Positions 1-8,929 of a DNA stretch of 64,000 bases are shown one piece after another. The notes under the pieces are model-generated. The model was not told where the DNA came from and did not search any database. It saw only the letters and a list, made by a program, of their open reading frames with translations. Origin of the DNA: Pyrodictium sp. (GTDB lineage: Archaea > Thermoproteota > Thermoprotei_A > Sulfolobales > Pyrodictiaceae); the NCBI GenBank assembly GCA_013540595.1, contig JABXKE010000002.1, forward strand, positions 434,050-498,049, written 5' to 3'. Within the stretch, counting starts at the first letter, position 1. Every line of letters starts with the position of its first letter. A program made the translations under genes and the position numbers.

Positions 1-243
1 CTTAGCGGGAAGATAGTTTGCGACAACACAACCGAACTATTATTGCTACACATGAGGGGTTCTCCTAGCATTATAGTTAAGGTTATTTGTCTGCCTCAGG
101 GCCTAGAAGCAAACAAGACTGTACAAGGTGTCTTTGTATGCCCACAAGATAGTAGAGGGGTAAAAGTTGAGGCCACAACATGGACTGGTTTTCCCCGTAT
201 TGAAGCGGTATACTCTTGCGCCTTTAGCCATGAAGCTACTTGA
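1..243 (+). CDS. C-terminal end of an unidentified protein running in from the left edge
   Basis: The frame is open from the first base to a TGA at the end, about 80 codons, so this is probably the tail of a gene that starts outside the window. An internal ATG lies at position 43, but nothing there looks like a ribosome site. The sequence contains several Cys residues and a mixed beta-like pattern, and I recognise no family. It converges on the universal stress protein gene and overlaps its last 8 bases. It could also be a chance open frame; the missing upstream sequence would settle this. Confidence 0.4.
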   Translation, partial: LSGKIVCDNTTELLLLHMRGSPSIIVKVICLPQGLEANKTVQGVFVCPQDSRGVKVEATTWTGFPRIEAVYSCAFSHEAT

Positions 244-1096
244 TTACTAGTACGTGCTGCTTAGACTTTCTTATCACAATATCCGATGTGCTCCCACGGA
301 ACAATGAGCCAGGTTTAGCGTATCCGATAACTATCATGCCAGCCTTAAGGCGCTCTGCTTCACGCACGATTAATTTGCCAGGTGAGCCTCTGTCATAGAG
401 TATGTACTCAGTCTTCAACCCCTTCTTTTCGAGGCTCAGTACTATGCCTTCTATCCTACTAGCGATGGTCTCTTTATCCTCTTTACTCTCTTCAATAACG
501 TGTACTAATACTATTTTTACACCCGTTTTCATAGCTATAAGCTCAGCATAACCCATAACACTCTCTAGTGTCTCATCAAAATCTATACCAACAATTAAGG
601 GGCCAGAGAACGGGCTACTAGCAGAGGCTAACTCAGGCCTCGACTCTTCCCTCCATACAACTAGGCCTTTCACTATCAATACAGGCTTATCGCTAAGCTC
701 AACTACAGCCTCTGAAACATGCCCCAGCAATATTCGTCGAAGACCACCGCCTCTCTCACCAACAACTATATAGTCAGCATTGTACTCCTCAGCTTTCTCT
801 ACTATGCCCGCCGCGGGATCGGCAACATCAATACTGGCTATATCGACTGTGAAGCCTTTTCCACGCAGGTAATGCGCATACTTTGAGAGTTCTTTAGAAG
901 CCTCTTCTTCGTATTCTTTTATGAGCTTATCCACGGGATAGCCTGTTGCACGCTCAACTTTGTCTATAGGTATAATATGGACTAGTACTAGGTGATTTGT
1001 ACCCATTGTCTTTAGGTAGGGTAGCCACTGAACAAGCTTATCGGAGATATTGGATAGATCAAGTCCCACAACAGCCTTACTTAGTCTATACCTCAT
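236..1096 (-). CDS. Universal stress protein, two UspA domains in tandem
   Basis: This 286-residue protein carries two UspA-type alpha/beta domains, roughly residues 1-140 and 160-286. Each ends in the family's nucleotide-binding segment: GERGGGLRRILLGHVSEAV in the first, and a GYAKPGSLFRGSTSD-like segment in the second. Both keep glycines in the expected places, so both halves may bind ATP. Each half starts with a beta strand leading to an acidic patch (VGLDLS; VGIDFDET), as is typical. Family members act as cytosolic stress or signalling proteins without a fixed reaction. A GGAGATGAT ribosome site lies upstream of the ATG. The gene stands alone and converges on the left-edge frame. Function beyond the family name is unknown. 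Confidence 0.88.
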   Translation of the reverse strand: MRYRLSKAVVGLDLSNISDKLVQWLPYLKTMGTNHLVLVHIIPIDKVERATGYPVDKLIKEYEEEASKELSKYAHYLRGKGFTVDIASIDVADPAAGIVEKAEEYNADYIVVGERGGGLRRILLGHVSEAVVELSDKPVLIVKGLVVWREESRPELASASSPFSGPLIVGIDFDETLESVMGYAELIAMKTGVKIVLVHVIEESKEDKETIASRIEGIVLSLEKKGLKTEYILYDRGSPGKLIVREAERLKAGMIVIGYAKPGSLFRGSTSDIVIRKSKQHVLVIK

Positions 1097-1232
1097 ATGT
1101 CTATCATCTCCACGCGCTATCTAGCCTTCTAAGTTAAGCTAAGGAGCTGTGTCAGCTATAAAATAGTCCCTTCGGCTGTTTGTTAGGAGAAACAGTAGTC
1201 ATTCATGGCGGAGAACTACGCTTTTACTAGCA

Positions 1233-1634
1233 TTAGGGACAGACGTCTATTGTATCGTCTCTATTAACTATGCCTAATGGCTCAATAGCTATGTACTTGT
1301 AGTTCTTCTCAGTGTGTATTACTTGTGAATAGAATGATATCATTATGCCCGTTATTGTTGGGAGTACAAAGCCAAGACCATTCCTGCATATGAAAGCTGT
1401 ACCACCTAAGTTGTTTATGTATACTGCAAAGTCCCTACGAGAGAGGTATGAGGGTATCTTAAGTATAAGGAGTTCATATTCTTGTCTTAATATTACATCT
1501 CCACCATTAATGTACGCATAGGCTTCTAGGTCATCAAAACTCATTGTGAGTGCCTCAAGAAGAGAAGATGGGGTCCATTTTGTACTTCGCGGATCGCCTT
1601 TTAGGCCCTTAGAGCTCAAAAGTGTACACCTCAA
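1233..1634 (-). CDS. Hypothetical protein, 133 residues
   Basis: No family is recognised. The protein has a hydrophilic N-terminal third, then alternating hydrophobic segments (ILKIPSYL, LGFVLPTITGIMISFY) that look like a small alpha/beta domain or one weak membrane segment. The annotated ATG gives a basic N-terminus (MRCTLLSSKG) that may not be translated; the ATG at codon 31 (MSFDDLEAY) is an alternative start. It lies between the stress protein and gatA on the same strand with more than 90 bases of spacing on each side, so it is probably its own unit. Codon use resembles its neighbours, which favours a real gene. Confidence 0.5.
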   Translation of the reverse strand: MRCTLLSSKGLKGDPRSTKWTPSSLLEALTMSFDDLEAYAYINGGDVILRQEYELLILKIPSYLSRRDFAVYINNLGGTAFICRNGLGFVLPTITGIMISFYSQVIHTEKNYKYIAIEPLGIVNRDDTIDVCP

Positions 1635-1728
1635 ATAGACGACGCACGTATTCTTATGCAGTACTAGCTGTGGTCAATTTATCCCATCCGCCTACAACCC
1701 CTTTATGTGGCTTTTGGTAGAAGCTACC

Positions 1729-3237
1729 TCAAGAAATAGAAGGCTCTGCGACAAGGTCTCGAAGCCCTGATTCTGCTTCATGCGCAGCAGCCACTCGGAA
1801 TAGCACTTTTTCGCCTTCAACACCAGCTCTGCCTACGATCTGCACACCCAGTGGAATACCCTCAACCCACTCTGCAGGGAAGACTAGAGCTGGCACACCA
1901 GCCAGGTTCGCTATGACAGTCGCTAAGTCTAATGCATAGAGCTTAAGGGGGTCATCTATAACCTCTCCAAGTCTGGGCGGCAGAGTCACAGCTGCAGGAA
2001 GAAGTAACGCATCATACTTGTTTAGCAGAGCTAGCAAAGCATTCCTAATGAGTCTACGTAGCCTAAGTGCTCTCACATAGTATTGATCGCGGTAACCTGC
2101 ACTGAGTATCCACGACCCAAGCATTACACGAATCTTCACTTCTCTGCCGAACTTCTCTGCACGTATACGCGAATAGTACTCATTCCAGCTCTCCCAGGGC
2201 TTAGGCGGCTCCTTAGGGCCATAGCGAACTCCATCATATCGTGCCAGGTTACTACTGGCTTCAGCCATGGCTATGACATAGTATGCCGGCAAACCATAGT
2301 CGACGAGATCCTTGCCTAGCCTTGCTGGCTCAACGATAACGTCCTGTCTTGAAAGCCTTTCAGCAACTTTTGTCACGGTCTTCTTCACGTTAGCACTGAC
2401 TCCAGGGTGTTCCAAGAAGTCTTCGAGAAGAGCAACACGTATACCTTTACCACCTTCATTGTAGCCCTGCTCTACAGCCTCGACATACCCTGAGGGATCA
2501 ACGTTAAGACTTGTAGAGTCACGAGGATCAAAGCCCACCATGGACTCGTATAACAGTGCTAGATCCATAATATTACGTGCCATAGGGCCTATCTGCTCTA
2601 AGCTATCAGCATAAGCTACTAAGCCATACCTTGAAACCATCCCATACGTCGGTTTTAGACCGTAGAGCCCCGTCCAGGCTGCAGGAAGTCTTATACTGCC
2701 CCCAGTATCACTTCCAAGACCAACTGTTGCCATGCCAGCTGCTAGGGCTACGGCCGTGCCGCTACTGCTACCCCCAGGGACCCTCTCAGGGTTCCAGGGG
2801 TTTCTTGTTGCCCCATATGCGCTTGTTTCACCTGTACTGCCCATAGCGAATTCGTCCATGTTAGTCTTGCCTACAACTATTCCTCCATCGCGCCTTACTC
2901 TCTCCACTGTAGTTGCATCGTATACTGCTACGTACTTCTCCAACATTAGAGAAGCACAAGTAGTTCTTAGCCCTTGCACGTGTATATTGTCTTTAACTGC
3001 GACGAGAAGCCCTGCAAGCTTGTATTTTCCAGGGCTCCTACGCGCCTCCACAACAGCTCTATGAACGTCTCTCACTACTTCATCCATACTCCTCAGTGTA
3101 ATGTATGCTTTCAAGTAGTTGTCTAGTCTGCTTATACGCTCGTACACCTCATGAACATAGTCTTCAACCGCAATATTACCATTTACAAGCTCTTCAACGA
3201 TCTTGTACCCCGGTAACCTGTATAAACCTTTGCTCAA
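1729..3237 (-). CDS. gatA: Glutamyl/aspartyl-tRNA amidotransferase subunit A (GatA)
   Basis: GatA hydrolyses glutamine and feeds ammonia to GatB to convert Glu-tRNA(Gln) or Asp-tRNA(Asn) to the amide form. The 502-residue protein has the amidase-signature fold. The Ser-cisSer-Lys triad is visible as Lys82 (AVKDN), Ser157 (GGSSSG) and Ser181 (SDTGGSIRLPA), with the spacing of characterised GatA proteins. The GKTNMDEFAMGST segment is specific to GatA among amidases. The length is normal for the family. No gatB or gatC is nearby, so the complex is scattered on this chromosome. A stand-alone amidase is possible but less likely given how typical the sequence is. Confidence 0.92.
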   Translation of the reverse strand: MSKGLYRLPGYKIVEELVNGNIAVEDYVHEVYERISRLDNYLKAYITLRSMDEVVRDVHRAVVEARRSPGKYKLAGLLVAVKDNIHVQGLRTTCASLMLEKYVAVYDATTVERVRRDGGIVVGKTNMDEFAMGSTGETSAYGATRNPWNPERVPGGSSSGTAVALAAGMATVGLGSDTGGSIRLPAAWTGLYGLKPTYGMVSRYGLVAYADSLEQIGPMARNIMDLALLYESMVGFDPRDSTSLNVDPSGYVEAVEQGYNEGGKGIRVALLEDFLEHPGVSANVKKTVTKVAERLSRQDVIVEPARLGKDLVDYGLPAYYVIAMAEASSNLARYDGVRYGPKEPPKPWESWNEYYSRIRAEKFGREVKIRVMLGSWILSAGYRDQYYVRALRLRRLIRNALLALLNKYDALLLPAAVTLPPRLGEVIDDPLKLYALDLATVIANLAGVPALVFPAEWVEGIPLGVQIVGRAGVEGEKVLFRVAAAHEAESGLRDLVAEPSIS

Positions 3238-3403
3238 TGAGCGGCGCCCTCCCTAACCTAGTCAAGAATGTGCCCCCATGCACCCTAGAAAACTTCTCCT
3301 CCCTCAACACTATATATGCCTGGTACGACTATTTGAGAGTCATCAACTCCTTTCTAGCACTGCTAGATTATTAAGTGGCTTCTTTAGTCATATACTCTGA
3401 GGA

Positions 3404-3976
3404 GTGACTATTATGAAAATAATAGAGTTGTACTGGTATAGGGAAGACCGTATACACCTTGCATGGCTTGGTGAGAAGCTATCAGAAGTTTATGGTGCAA
3501 CTGTGGAGTTGTCAGGCGAAGTAGTGTTGCCCAGAACATTCTATGATGTAGTGCGAGGGCAATGGCTTAGCAACCAAGTTCTAGGCTACGCTTTGGTCTT
3601 GAAGAGTAAGAGTGACGCGGATGTTTTGCTGCTAGTTGTAGGTGATGATGCCTATGTGCCAGGACTAAACTTTGTTTTTGGCCAAGCACTCCTCGGAGAG
3701 GGTGTTGCTGTAGTGTATACTGCTAGACTTTACCCGGAGTTCTATGGCTTAGAAAGTGATACCAGACTGTTCCGTAGCCGTCTCCTAAAAGAGGCTATGC
3801 ATGAGATAGGTCATGCACTTGGCTTGGACCACTGCAACCACAGTAGGTGCGTCATGCGTTTCAGCAATAGTATATACGAGGTTGACGCTAAGGAGCCTAG
3901 ATATTGTAGTAGGTGTGTCTTAAAGCTCGAAGCACAAGGTGTCAAAGTCTCCGAGCAGTACACCATTACGACTTGA
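3404..3976 (+). CDS. amzA: Archaemetzincin metalloprotease
   Basis: This is a small zinc aminopeptidase-like metzincin of 190 residues. The catalytic helix reads HEIGHALGLDHC, with His133, Glu134, His137 and His143 as zinc ligands and general base. A second structural zinc site is formed by Cys144, Cys149, Cys168 and Cys171, and Met151 supplies the Met-turn, exactly the archaemetzincin signature. There is no signal peptide, so it is cytosolic. A strong ribosome site (GAGGAGTGA) precedes the ATG at 3404; a second ATG at codon 4 is also possible. The gene is monocistronic. Physiological substrates of the family are unknown. Confidence 0.93.
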   Translation: MTIMKIIELYWYREDRIHLAWLGEKLSEVYGATVELSGEVVLPRTFYDVVRGQWLSNQVLGYALVLKSKSDADVLLLVVGDDAYVPGLNFVFGQALLGEGVAVVYTARLYPEFYGLESDTRLFRSRLLKEAMHEIGHALGLDHCNHSRCVMRFSNSIYEVDAKEPRYCSRCVLKLEAQGVKVSEQYTITT

Positions 3977-3991
3977 TAACCATAGAGGCTC

Positions 3992-4276
3992 TCATGCTTG
4001 TACAACCTTCTTTATCTCGTCTACCAGCTCACGCAACGACCTTCCATCCTTTAGCAGGGCCTTGGCTAGGCAACGTGTAAGCTTGGCATCGTCGCTAATA
4101 CCTTTGCACTGCTTTACAGTAGTGCATGCTTCAACGTCTCCTACACCTTCAACACTTAGGCCCACACACAGCTTTCCTGTAGACTCATCAAAACTGTAGC
4201 CTTTCACTCCTACATCTACTCCGAGTTCGTCTGTGAGCACATAGCTTAGCTCAAACTCTAGATCAACAACCAACAA
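3992..4276 (-). CDS. Hypothetical small acidic protein, 94 residues
   Basis: No family is recognised. The protein starts with two beta-like stretches (VVDLEFELSYVL; LCVGLSVEGVGDV) and ends with a charged helix (SLRELVDEIKKVVQA). Three Cys residues occur in the middle (EACTTVKQCKG, LTRCLAK), which could form a disulfide or bind a metal. It converges on amzA with 15 bases between the stop codons and is divergent from the ligase-like gene, whose start is 33 bases away. The codon use and sensible amphipathic pattern suggest a real gene. Confidence 0.55.
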   Translation of the reverse strand: MLVVDLEFELSYVLTDELGVDVGVKGYSFDESTGKLCVGLSVEGVGDVEACTTVKQCKGISDDAKLTRCLAKALLKDGRSLRELVDEIKKVVQA

Positions 4277-4309
4277 CCCTCACCACACACGGAGACACAC
4301 TGCTAGTTA

Positions 4310-5032
4310 ATGTTATGCTTGGACGCTCCTATAAGTTGCATATATACTGGGAATGCGCTCAGAGGAGTCCTAGGCGAGGGTGCCTGGCGAGGGTTAATGG
4401 CACGAGCTTATACAGTGATACCATTATGGGAAGCGTTGAGGTTAGAGAGGAGGGGTAGGCTAAGAATTGCAGGAGAAGTCATTGTTGAGGAGAAGATAGA
4501 TGGTATTTTACTCGTCGCTTACGATGGGGGCTTGTATACTGGCTCTGGCCGTAGGGCACCAAGACACTATGTTAAAGCCCTTGAAGAAGCCGGGGCAGGT
4601 GATGCCCTGCTGTATAGCAAGTCTAACAAGGTTCTATATATGGAGCTCTACGGTAAATGTGTGCCAGGCGAGTATGGTATTTACCGCTTAAGCAAGTGGT
4701 GCTACAGAGCTGCATTACTTGATGTTGGAGTCACGCCAACCCATGCTGGGCCTGTGCTCGAAGCTTTATCTTTGGCCAAAATAGCTCAGCCCACTGAGCG
4801 CGTGCCATACGCTGAGAATGTAGGCATAGATCTTCCAAAAGGGTTTTCATCAAGGCGCAACTCTATACTTGATATAGTTAAGCATGTACCTGTGAATCCT
4901 AGTAGTGAAGGTATAGTCGTTAAATTGTACAAGAGCTTTGGCCATATTCTACCACCAGACTATGGCGCTAAATACCGTGGCGAACTAGCTTTTAAGGTTA
5001 AATGGGTGTGGTTTAAGGAGAAGTGGCGCTGA
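4310..5032 (+). CDS. Minimal ATP-dependent polynucleotide ligase-like nucleotidyltransferase
   Basis: The motifs of covalent nucleotidyltransferases appear in order in 240 residues: motif I EEKIDGI with Lys62 as the likely adenylated residue, a motif Ia-like YTGSGRR, motif III ELYGK, motif IV EGIVVK near residue 206, and motif V FKVKWVW at the C-terminus. These enzymes attack ATP to form a lysyl-AMP and then join nucleic acid ends. There is no OB-fold domain, so this is the bare catalytic core, shorter than replicative archaeal Lig1 (about 600 residues) and than the Pab1020-type RNA ligase (about 380). Substrate, DNA or RNA, cannot be told. It lies 158 bases upstream of the HerA-SWIM gene on the same strand. 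Confidence 0.72.
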   Translation: MLCLDAPISCIYTGNALRGVLGEGAWRGLMARAYTVIPLWEALRLERRGRLRIAGEVIVEEKIDGILLVAYDGGLYTGSGRRAPRHYVKALEEAGAGDALLYSKSNKVLYMELYGKCVPGEYGIYRLSKWCYRAALLDVGVTPTHAGPVLEALSLAKIAQPTERVPYAENVGIDLPKGFSSRRNSILDIVKHVPVNPSSEGIVVKLYKSFGHILPPDYGAKYRGELAFKVKWVWFKEKWR

Positions 5033-5190
5033 AATGAGGAGTCTCTGCTCCCCTCCATTGCCCAGGATTATTTGCAAAGCTTAGGCCTTAGAGTCTTGTG
5101 CTCTGCCTGACAGGAGACGATTTGATTCTTGTTTTGGGTAAAACTGATACCCTATATGGTATTACCACTCCTTATTATCCTGGCTAGGGG

Positions 5191-7338
5191 ATGCAGGGAA
5201 GGTTGCAGCAAACACAACGGCATGGCGGCGAGCCTATAGGAATGGTTACAGGAGACTCTAAGCCAGACCAGTTCGTATTTAGTGTAGACCCTGAAAGCAT
5301 ACCAGCACTCTACGACTATGTGTATGTTGAAACAGTTGAGAATCCTCCAGGGAGTGATGCGCCTGTAAAGGTTAAGGTGCTAGCACAAATACGCGGGATA
5401 AGACGGCTAGCCCTTGGTGTGACACCAGAGCATCCATGGCTTGTATTGCGTAATCTTAGCCTTCCACGAGGAAGCGATACTGTTGTTGCTTTCGCCAAGG
5501 TGTTGGGGTACAAGTGGAAGGGACGAATATACCTGCCACGGAGAGCGCCCCCGGTTGGTTCATGGGTTTACCTTGCACCAGACGACTTGCTCGAGGACTT
5601 CTACAGTGTTGAACCAGAGAGGAGGCTGCATGTGGGCAGCTTGATATCTCGGCCTAGTGTGTCTGCATACCTGGATATAGAGGGGATAAAGAGACATGTA
5701 GCCATCATAGCTGCTACAGGGGCAGGTAAGACTTGGGCAAGTATAGTACTCATTGAGGAGCTTCTCAAGAAGGGGGCCACCATAGTCGTCCTTGACCCCC
5801 ATGGAGAGTATACAGCTATGAAGAGAACAATACACAAACTTGGGCCGAGTTACGCTAATGCTGTCCGCGTAATAAAGGCTAGAAAAGACCAGGAGGGCGA
5901 CATACAATATAAGATAAGCATAGCCTCCATGAGTGCTGAGGAACTAGCAACAATAGCTGGTATACCATCAAAAGCCACAAGGATACGTAGCGTCATTGGT
6001 GGCGCAAAGAGAGTTTCTTTGTGGCTCGCTAAGTGGACTAAAGAAAACCAGTGGCTCAGCTTGAAGGGCTTGATTAAGATCATACAAGCAAGCATAGATG
6101 CTGCTGAAGCCGTTAAGCTTCAAGGCGCTAGCTCAAGCCTTGAAGTCTTTGCTCAACGTTTCCTACAGAGACTAGCCCGTGAAGCAGCGAAAGCCGAGCT
6201 TGAGAAGGCTCTAAAGATTAGGAAACTCGAAGAGCTCGCTGCCGTGGATGAGGGTCTTGTAAGGAGCATAAGACGACTTTGGCTAGCATTGAACCGTGAC
6301 ACGATGCCAGGCTATGATGCTATAAGGTACCTTGAAGAGCTGAGGCGTATAGGTGTGTATGGCGTAAACACTGTGCCCATTGATGTGCTCCTAGAACCAG
6401 GCACAGTAACAGTAATAAATCTTGCAGGGCTTAGGGCTGAAGTACAAGACCACGTGGTCTTCAACATTATGAAGAGGATATTTGAAGCACGGTTAAGACA
6501 TGCTAGAGGAATAGAGGGCGAATCCTATCCCTACCCCGTAGTCCTCGTTGTAGAAGAAGCACATCGCTTCATGCCTCCACCTACTAAGAAGCAGACACGA
6601 AGCAGAGATGTAGCGGCGACTATAGCGAGTGAAGGGAGGAAATTTGGTGTATTCATGATAGCTATAACGCAGAGACCTTCAAGAATAGACCCTGATGTGC
6701 TTAGCCAGCTCCAGGGACAAATAATTCTCAGGATAGTAAACCCGCGCGACCAAGAAGCTGTGCGTGATTCAAGTGAGCAGATAAGCCAAGATCTCTTGGA
6801 CAATCTCCCAGGGCTAAATAATGGTGAAGCAGTCGTTGTTGGCCCCCTAGCTCCGAGCCCACTAATGATAAGACTGCGTGACAGAGTTTTAGCCTATGGA
6901 GGGGGCGATATAAGCCTCGTCGAAGCCTGGGGGTCAACTAGAGAGGATCTACAACTAGTAGAAGAGACACGTAGAGAGGCCCTCAAGAAAGCCAAAGAGC
7001 TTCTTGGCCAAGAGTTTACGAGGCTCGACGAGGCCCTAACGGCTCTTACGGGGCTAGACTTCTCGCGCGATACTGTAGAGAGGGGGCTCAGGCACCTTGT
7101 TAGGGGTAGTGTATGGGCTGGCTTCACTAGTACAACAGGACTAGTCTATGGTGAGGTCATTGCTGGCAATAACACTTATGAGGTCACTATTAACCTGCTA
7201 GAACAAAGATTCAGGTGTGACTGTGGTTCAAAGAAACCCTGCAGTCATGTTGCAGCTGTGCTTATACGTGCTATACTCGACGACCTAGTAAGAGTTGAGA
7301 GCGAAAAAATAGAGAATCCTTGGGAGGACATGATCTAG
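5191..7338 (+). CDS. HerA-type ATPase with C-terminal SWIM zinc finger
   Basis: This 715-residue protein has an N-terminal beta-rich segment like the HAS barrel (about 30-150), then a FtsK/HerA-type P-loop domain. Walker A is AATGAGKT at 174-181 and Walker B is VVLVVEEAHRF near residue 450, followed by an arginine-rich region with ITQRPSRIDPDVLSQ, typical of HerA. The last 45 residues form a SWIM finger, CxC-x5-CxH, with Cys676, Cys678, Cys684 and His686. HerA proteins are hexameric DNA translocases; SWIM fingers bind nucleic acid or protein. It is longer than usual HerA and is not next to nurA, whose partner lies at 12.9 kb. Its start (ATG) follows CTAGGGG. Its role is unknown. Confidence 0.85.
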   Translation: MQGRLQQTQRHGGEPIGMVTGDSKPDQFVFSVDPESIPALYDYVYVETVENPPGSDAPVKVKVLAQIRGIRRLALGVTPEHPWLVLRNLSLPRGSDTVVAFAKVLGYKWKGRIYLPRRAPPVGSWVYLAPDDLLEDFYSVEPERRLHVGSLISRPSVSAYLDIEGIKRHVAIIAATGAGKTWASIVLIEELLKKGATIVVLDPHGEYTAMKRTIHKLGPSYANAVRVIKARKDQEGDIQYKISIASMSAEELATIAGIPSKATRIRSVIGGAKRVSLWLAKWTKENQWLSLKGLIKIIQASIDAAEAVKLQGASSSLEVFAQRFLQRLAREAAKAELEKALKIRKLEELAAVDEGLVRSIRRLWLALNRDTMPGYDAIRYLEELRRIGVYGVNTVPIDVLLEPGTVTVINLAGLRAEVQDHVVFNIMKRIFEARLRHARGIEGESYPYPVVLVVEEAHRFMPPPTKKQTRSRDVAATIASEGRKFGVFMIAITQRPSRIDPDVLSQLQGQIILRIVNPRDQEAVRDSSEQISQDLLDNLPGLNNGEAVVVGPLAPSPLMIRLRDRVLAYGGGDISLVEAWGSTREDLQLVEETRREALKKAKELLGQEFTRLDEALTALTGLDFSRDTVERGLRHLVRGSVWAGFTSTTGLVYGEVIAGNNTYEVTINLLEQRFRCDCGSKKPCSHVAAVLIRAILDDLVRVESEKIENPWEDMI

Positions 7339-7820
7339 CTCCTGTTTAATGCTAGCTCCTTAACTGCCTGGAGAGCTTCATCGGCATGTCTCTCTGCTGG
7401 CCTAATATTCTTAATTACTTTGCGCACAACACCGTTCTCGTCTATGACGAATGTGACCCTCTGAGCACTTGCCCTGCGCGCACCAGGCTTTAATACGCCA
7501 TACATTCTCGCTATGTCTCCATTCTCATCGCTTAGTAGGGTAAACTTTAGGCCTAGCTTCTCGGCAAACCTTTTATTTCTCTCTATAGGATCGGTAGACA
7601 CTCCAATAACTATTGCGTTATACTTATTGAACTCTTCTATAAGCTCATTGAATCTCTGTGCCTCACGTGTACAACCACTAGTCATGGCTCGTGGGTAGAA
7701 GTAGAGTACAACTATGCGTCCACGTAGACTGCTTAGTCTAAGAGTTGTCCCACTGGTTGAGGGGGCCTCAAAATCTGGCGCCTTTTCACCTGGCGCAATC
7801 AATCTTATCACTAGGATCAA
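7335..7820 (-). CDS. PrxQ/Bcp-like peroxiredoxin lacking the resolving cysteine
   Basis: This is a thiol peroxidase that reduces peroxides in the cytosol. The 161-residue sequence has the peroxidatic motif FYPRAMTSGCTREAQ, with Pro43, Thr47 and Cys50. In two-Cys PrxQ proteins the resolving Cys lies five residues after the first (CTxxAC); here that residue is Gln55, and no other Cys exists in the protein. It must therefore work as a one-Cys enzyme resolved by a partner thiol. The rest is a full thioredoxin-fold peroxiredoxin (VIGVSTDPIERNKRFAEKLGL; TFVIDENGVVRKV). Its stop overlaps the HerA-SWIM stop by 4 bases in convergent orientation. Confidence 0.9.
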   Translation of the reverse strand: MILVIRLIAPGEKAPDFEAPSTSGTTLRLSSLRGRIVVLYFYPRAMTSGCTREAQRFNELIEEFNKYNAIVIGVSTDPIERNKRFAEKLGLKFTLLSDENGDIARMYGVLKPGARRASAQRVTFVIDENGVVRKVIKNIRPAERHADEALQAVKELALNRS

Positions 7821-7880
7821 GTGAGTTAGGCAGCTGTCTATATCTCTTGTTCCCGATAAAACACTGGAACGTTAGATGCA

Positions 7881-8855
7881 TTACTTCATGTAGCCTATGA
7901 GCTTGTACGACTGAGCATTAACATACCAAGGCTGCGTCTTGACAGGGGCCATAGCTGGGTCAATAATAACCCATACACCCTTATCTTCTCCTAGTCCTGT
8001 GAAGTAAGTTAAGCCTACGAGCCTCTCTCCGCGAATCATCTCAGTATACATTTTGAGCTTTTCAGCGGCCTCTTCTGGATCCATGTCTATGTGTATGAGT
8101 GCTGCCGCGTGCTCTGGGTCATGGTCACCGTCCAGGTCTACTAGGCCGACAATCGATTCCAACCCTACACTACGAGCCATTGCAGCTATGAGTACTGCTA
8201 TGTCCTCACAGTCACCTGATCCTAGCCTTAATGTCTCTAAGGGAGGAGAGGCATGATCTAAGCCTAGTGGGTCATTGACGTAGAGTATATTGTTTGAGAT
8301 CCAGCTACCTATAGCGAATATCTTGTAAACAGGGTCACTGGCATCACGTATGAGACCTTCAAACTTTACTATAACTCTCACCTTTGTCCTATACATGTGC
8401 TTGTATTCTCTGCTTATGACGATGCAGTAGTTGCCACTGCTATCAATATTGAACACGTACTCAAGAGACTCAACATTCTTCCATGAACCTATAACTGAGC
8501 TGCTAGGGCTCAATAGTATGATGTTAACAGCCTCACCCTCATCTGTACTGATTTCTAGAGAGACATTTACGCCTAGTCGGGGCTTGAAACAAGTCTCTGC
8601 AGGGCTATCCTCTAAGATTACTGTTGTGTTCAGAGCTACGTGTTCCCACGTGGTGTATGATCTTAGTATGTCGATAGTCTTATTTCTTAATAGTGGATAC
8701 TGGCTGAGCCCATACGCTATTTCAGTCCAAATACTCTGGTGGGAAGCCTGTTTATCACTGCCTGCATGGATGCTCGAGAACCATACTAATATAGTGCCTA
8801 GCGTGAACAACATGAGTAGTAGGAGTAATTTTTTCTCGAGAGAACGTGTGGTCAC
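7881..8855 (-). CDS. Membrane-anchored transglutaminase-like protein
   Basis: The 324-residue protein starts with a basic stretch and one hydrophobic segment (LLLLLMLFTLGTILVWFSSI), a signal anchor that would place the rest outside the membrane. The C-terminal half has the papain-like transglutaminase core: Cys216 in GSGDCEDIA, a His at about 249 or 255 (PEHAAALIHI), and Asp299 in VIIDPAM. In other transglutaminase-core proteins this triad supports peptidase or amide-bond chemistry. A beta-rich domain lies between anchor and core. It is a single gene between the peroxiredoxin and the S9 peptidase, both on the same strand, with gaps of 60-75 bases. Substrate is unknown. Confidence 0.78.
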   Translation of the reverse strand: MTTRSLEKKLLLLLMLFTLGTILVWFSSIHAGSDKQASHQSIWTEIAYGLSQYPLLRNKTIDILRSYTTWEHVALNTTVILEDSPAETCFKPRLGVNVSLEISTDEGEAVNIILLSPSSSVIGSWKNVESLEYVFNIDSSGNYCIVISREYKHMYRTKVRVIVKFEGLIRDASDPVYKIFAIGSWISNNILYVNDPLGLDHASPPLETLRLGSGDCEDIAVLIAAMARSVGLESIVGLVDLDGDHDPEHAAALIHIDMDPEEAAEKLKMYTEMIRGERLVGLTYFTGLGEDKGVWVIIDPAMAPVKTQPWYVNAQSYKLIGYMK

Positions 8856-8929
8856 CTAGCTTTGCACCCAGCTCCCTAACTAGTGCGTGTTCAGCCTAAG
8901 CAGTTCCCAGAACTAGTATTAGATCGCTA

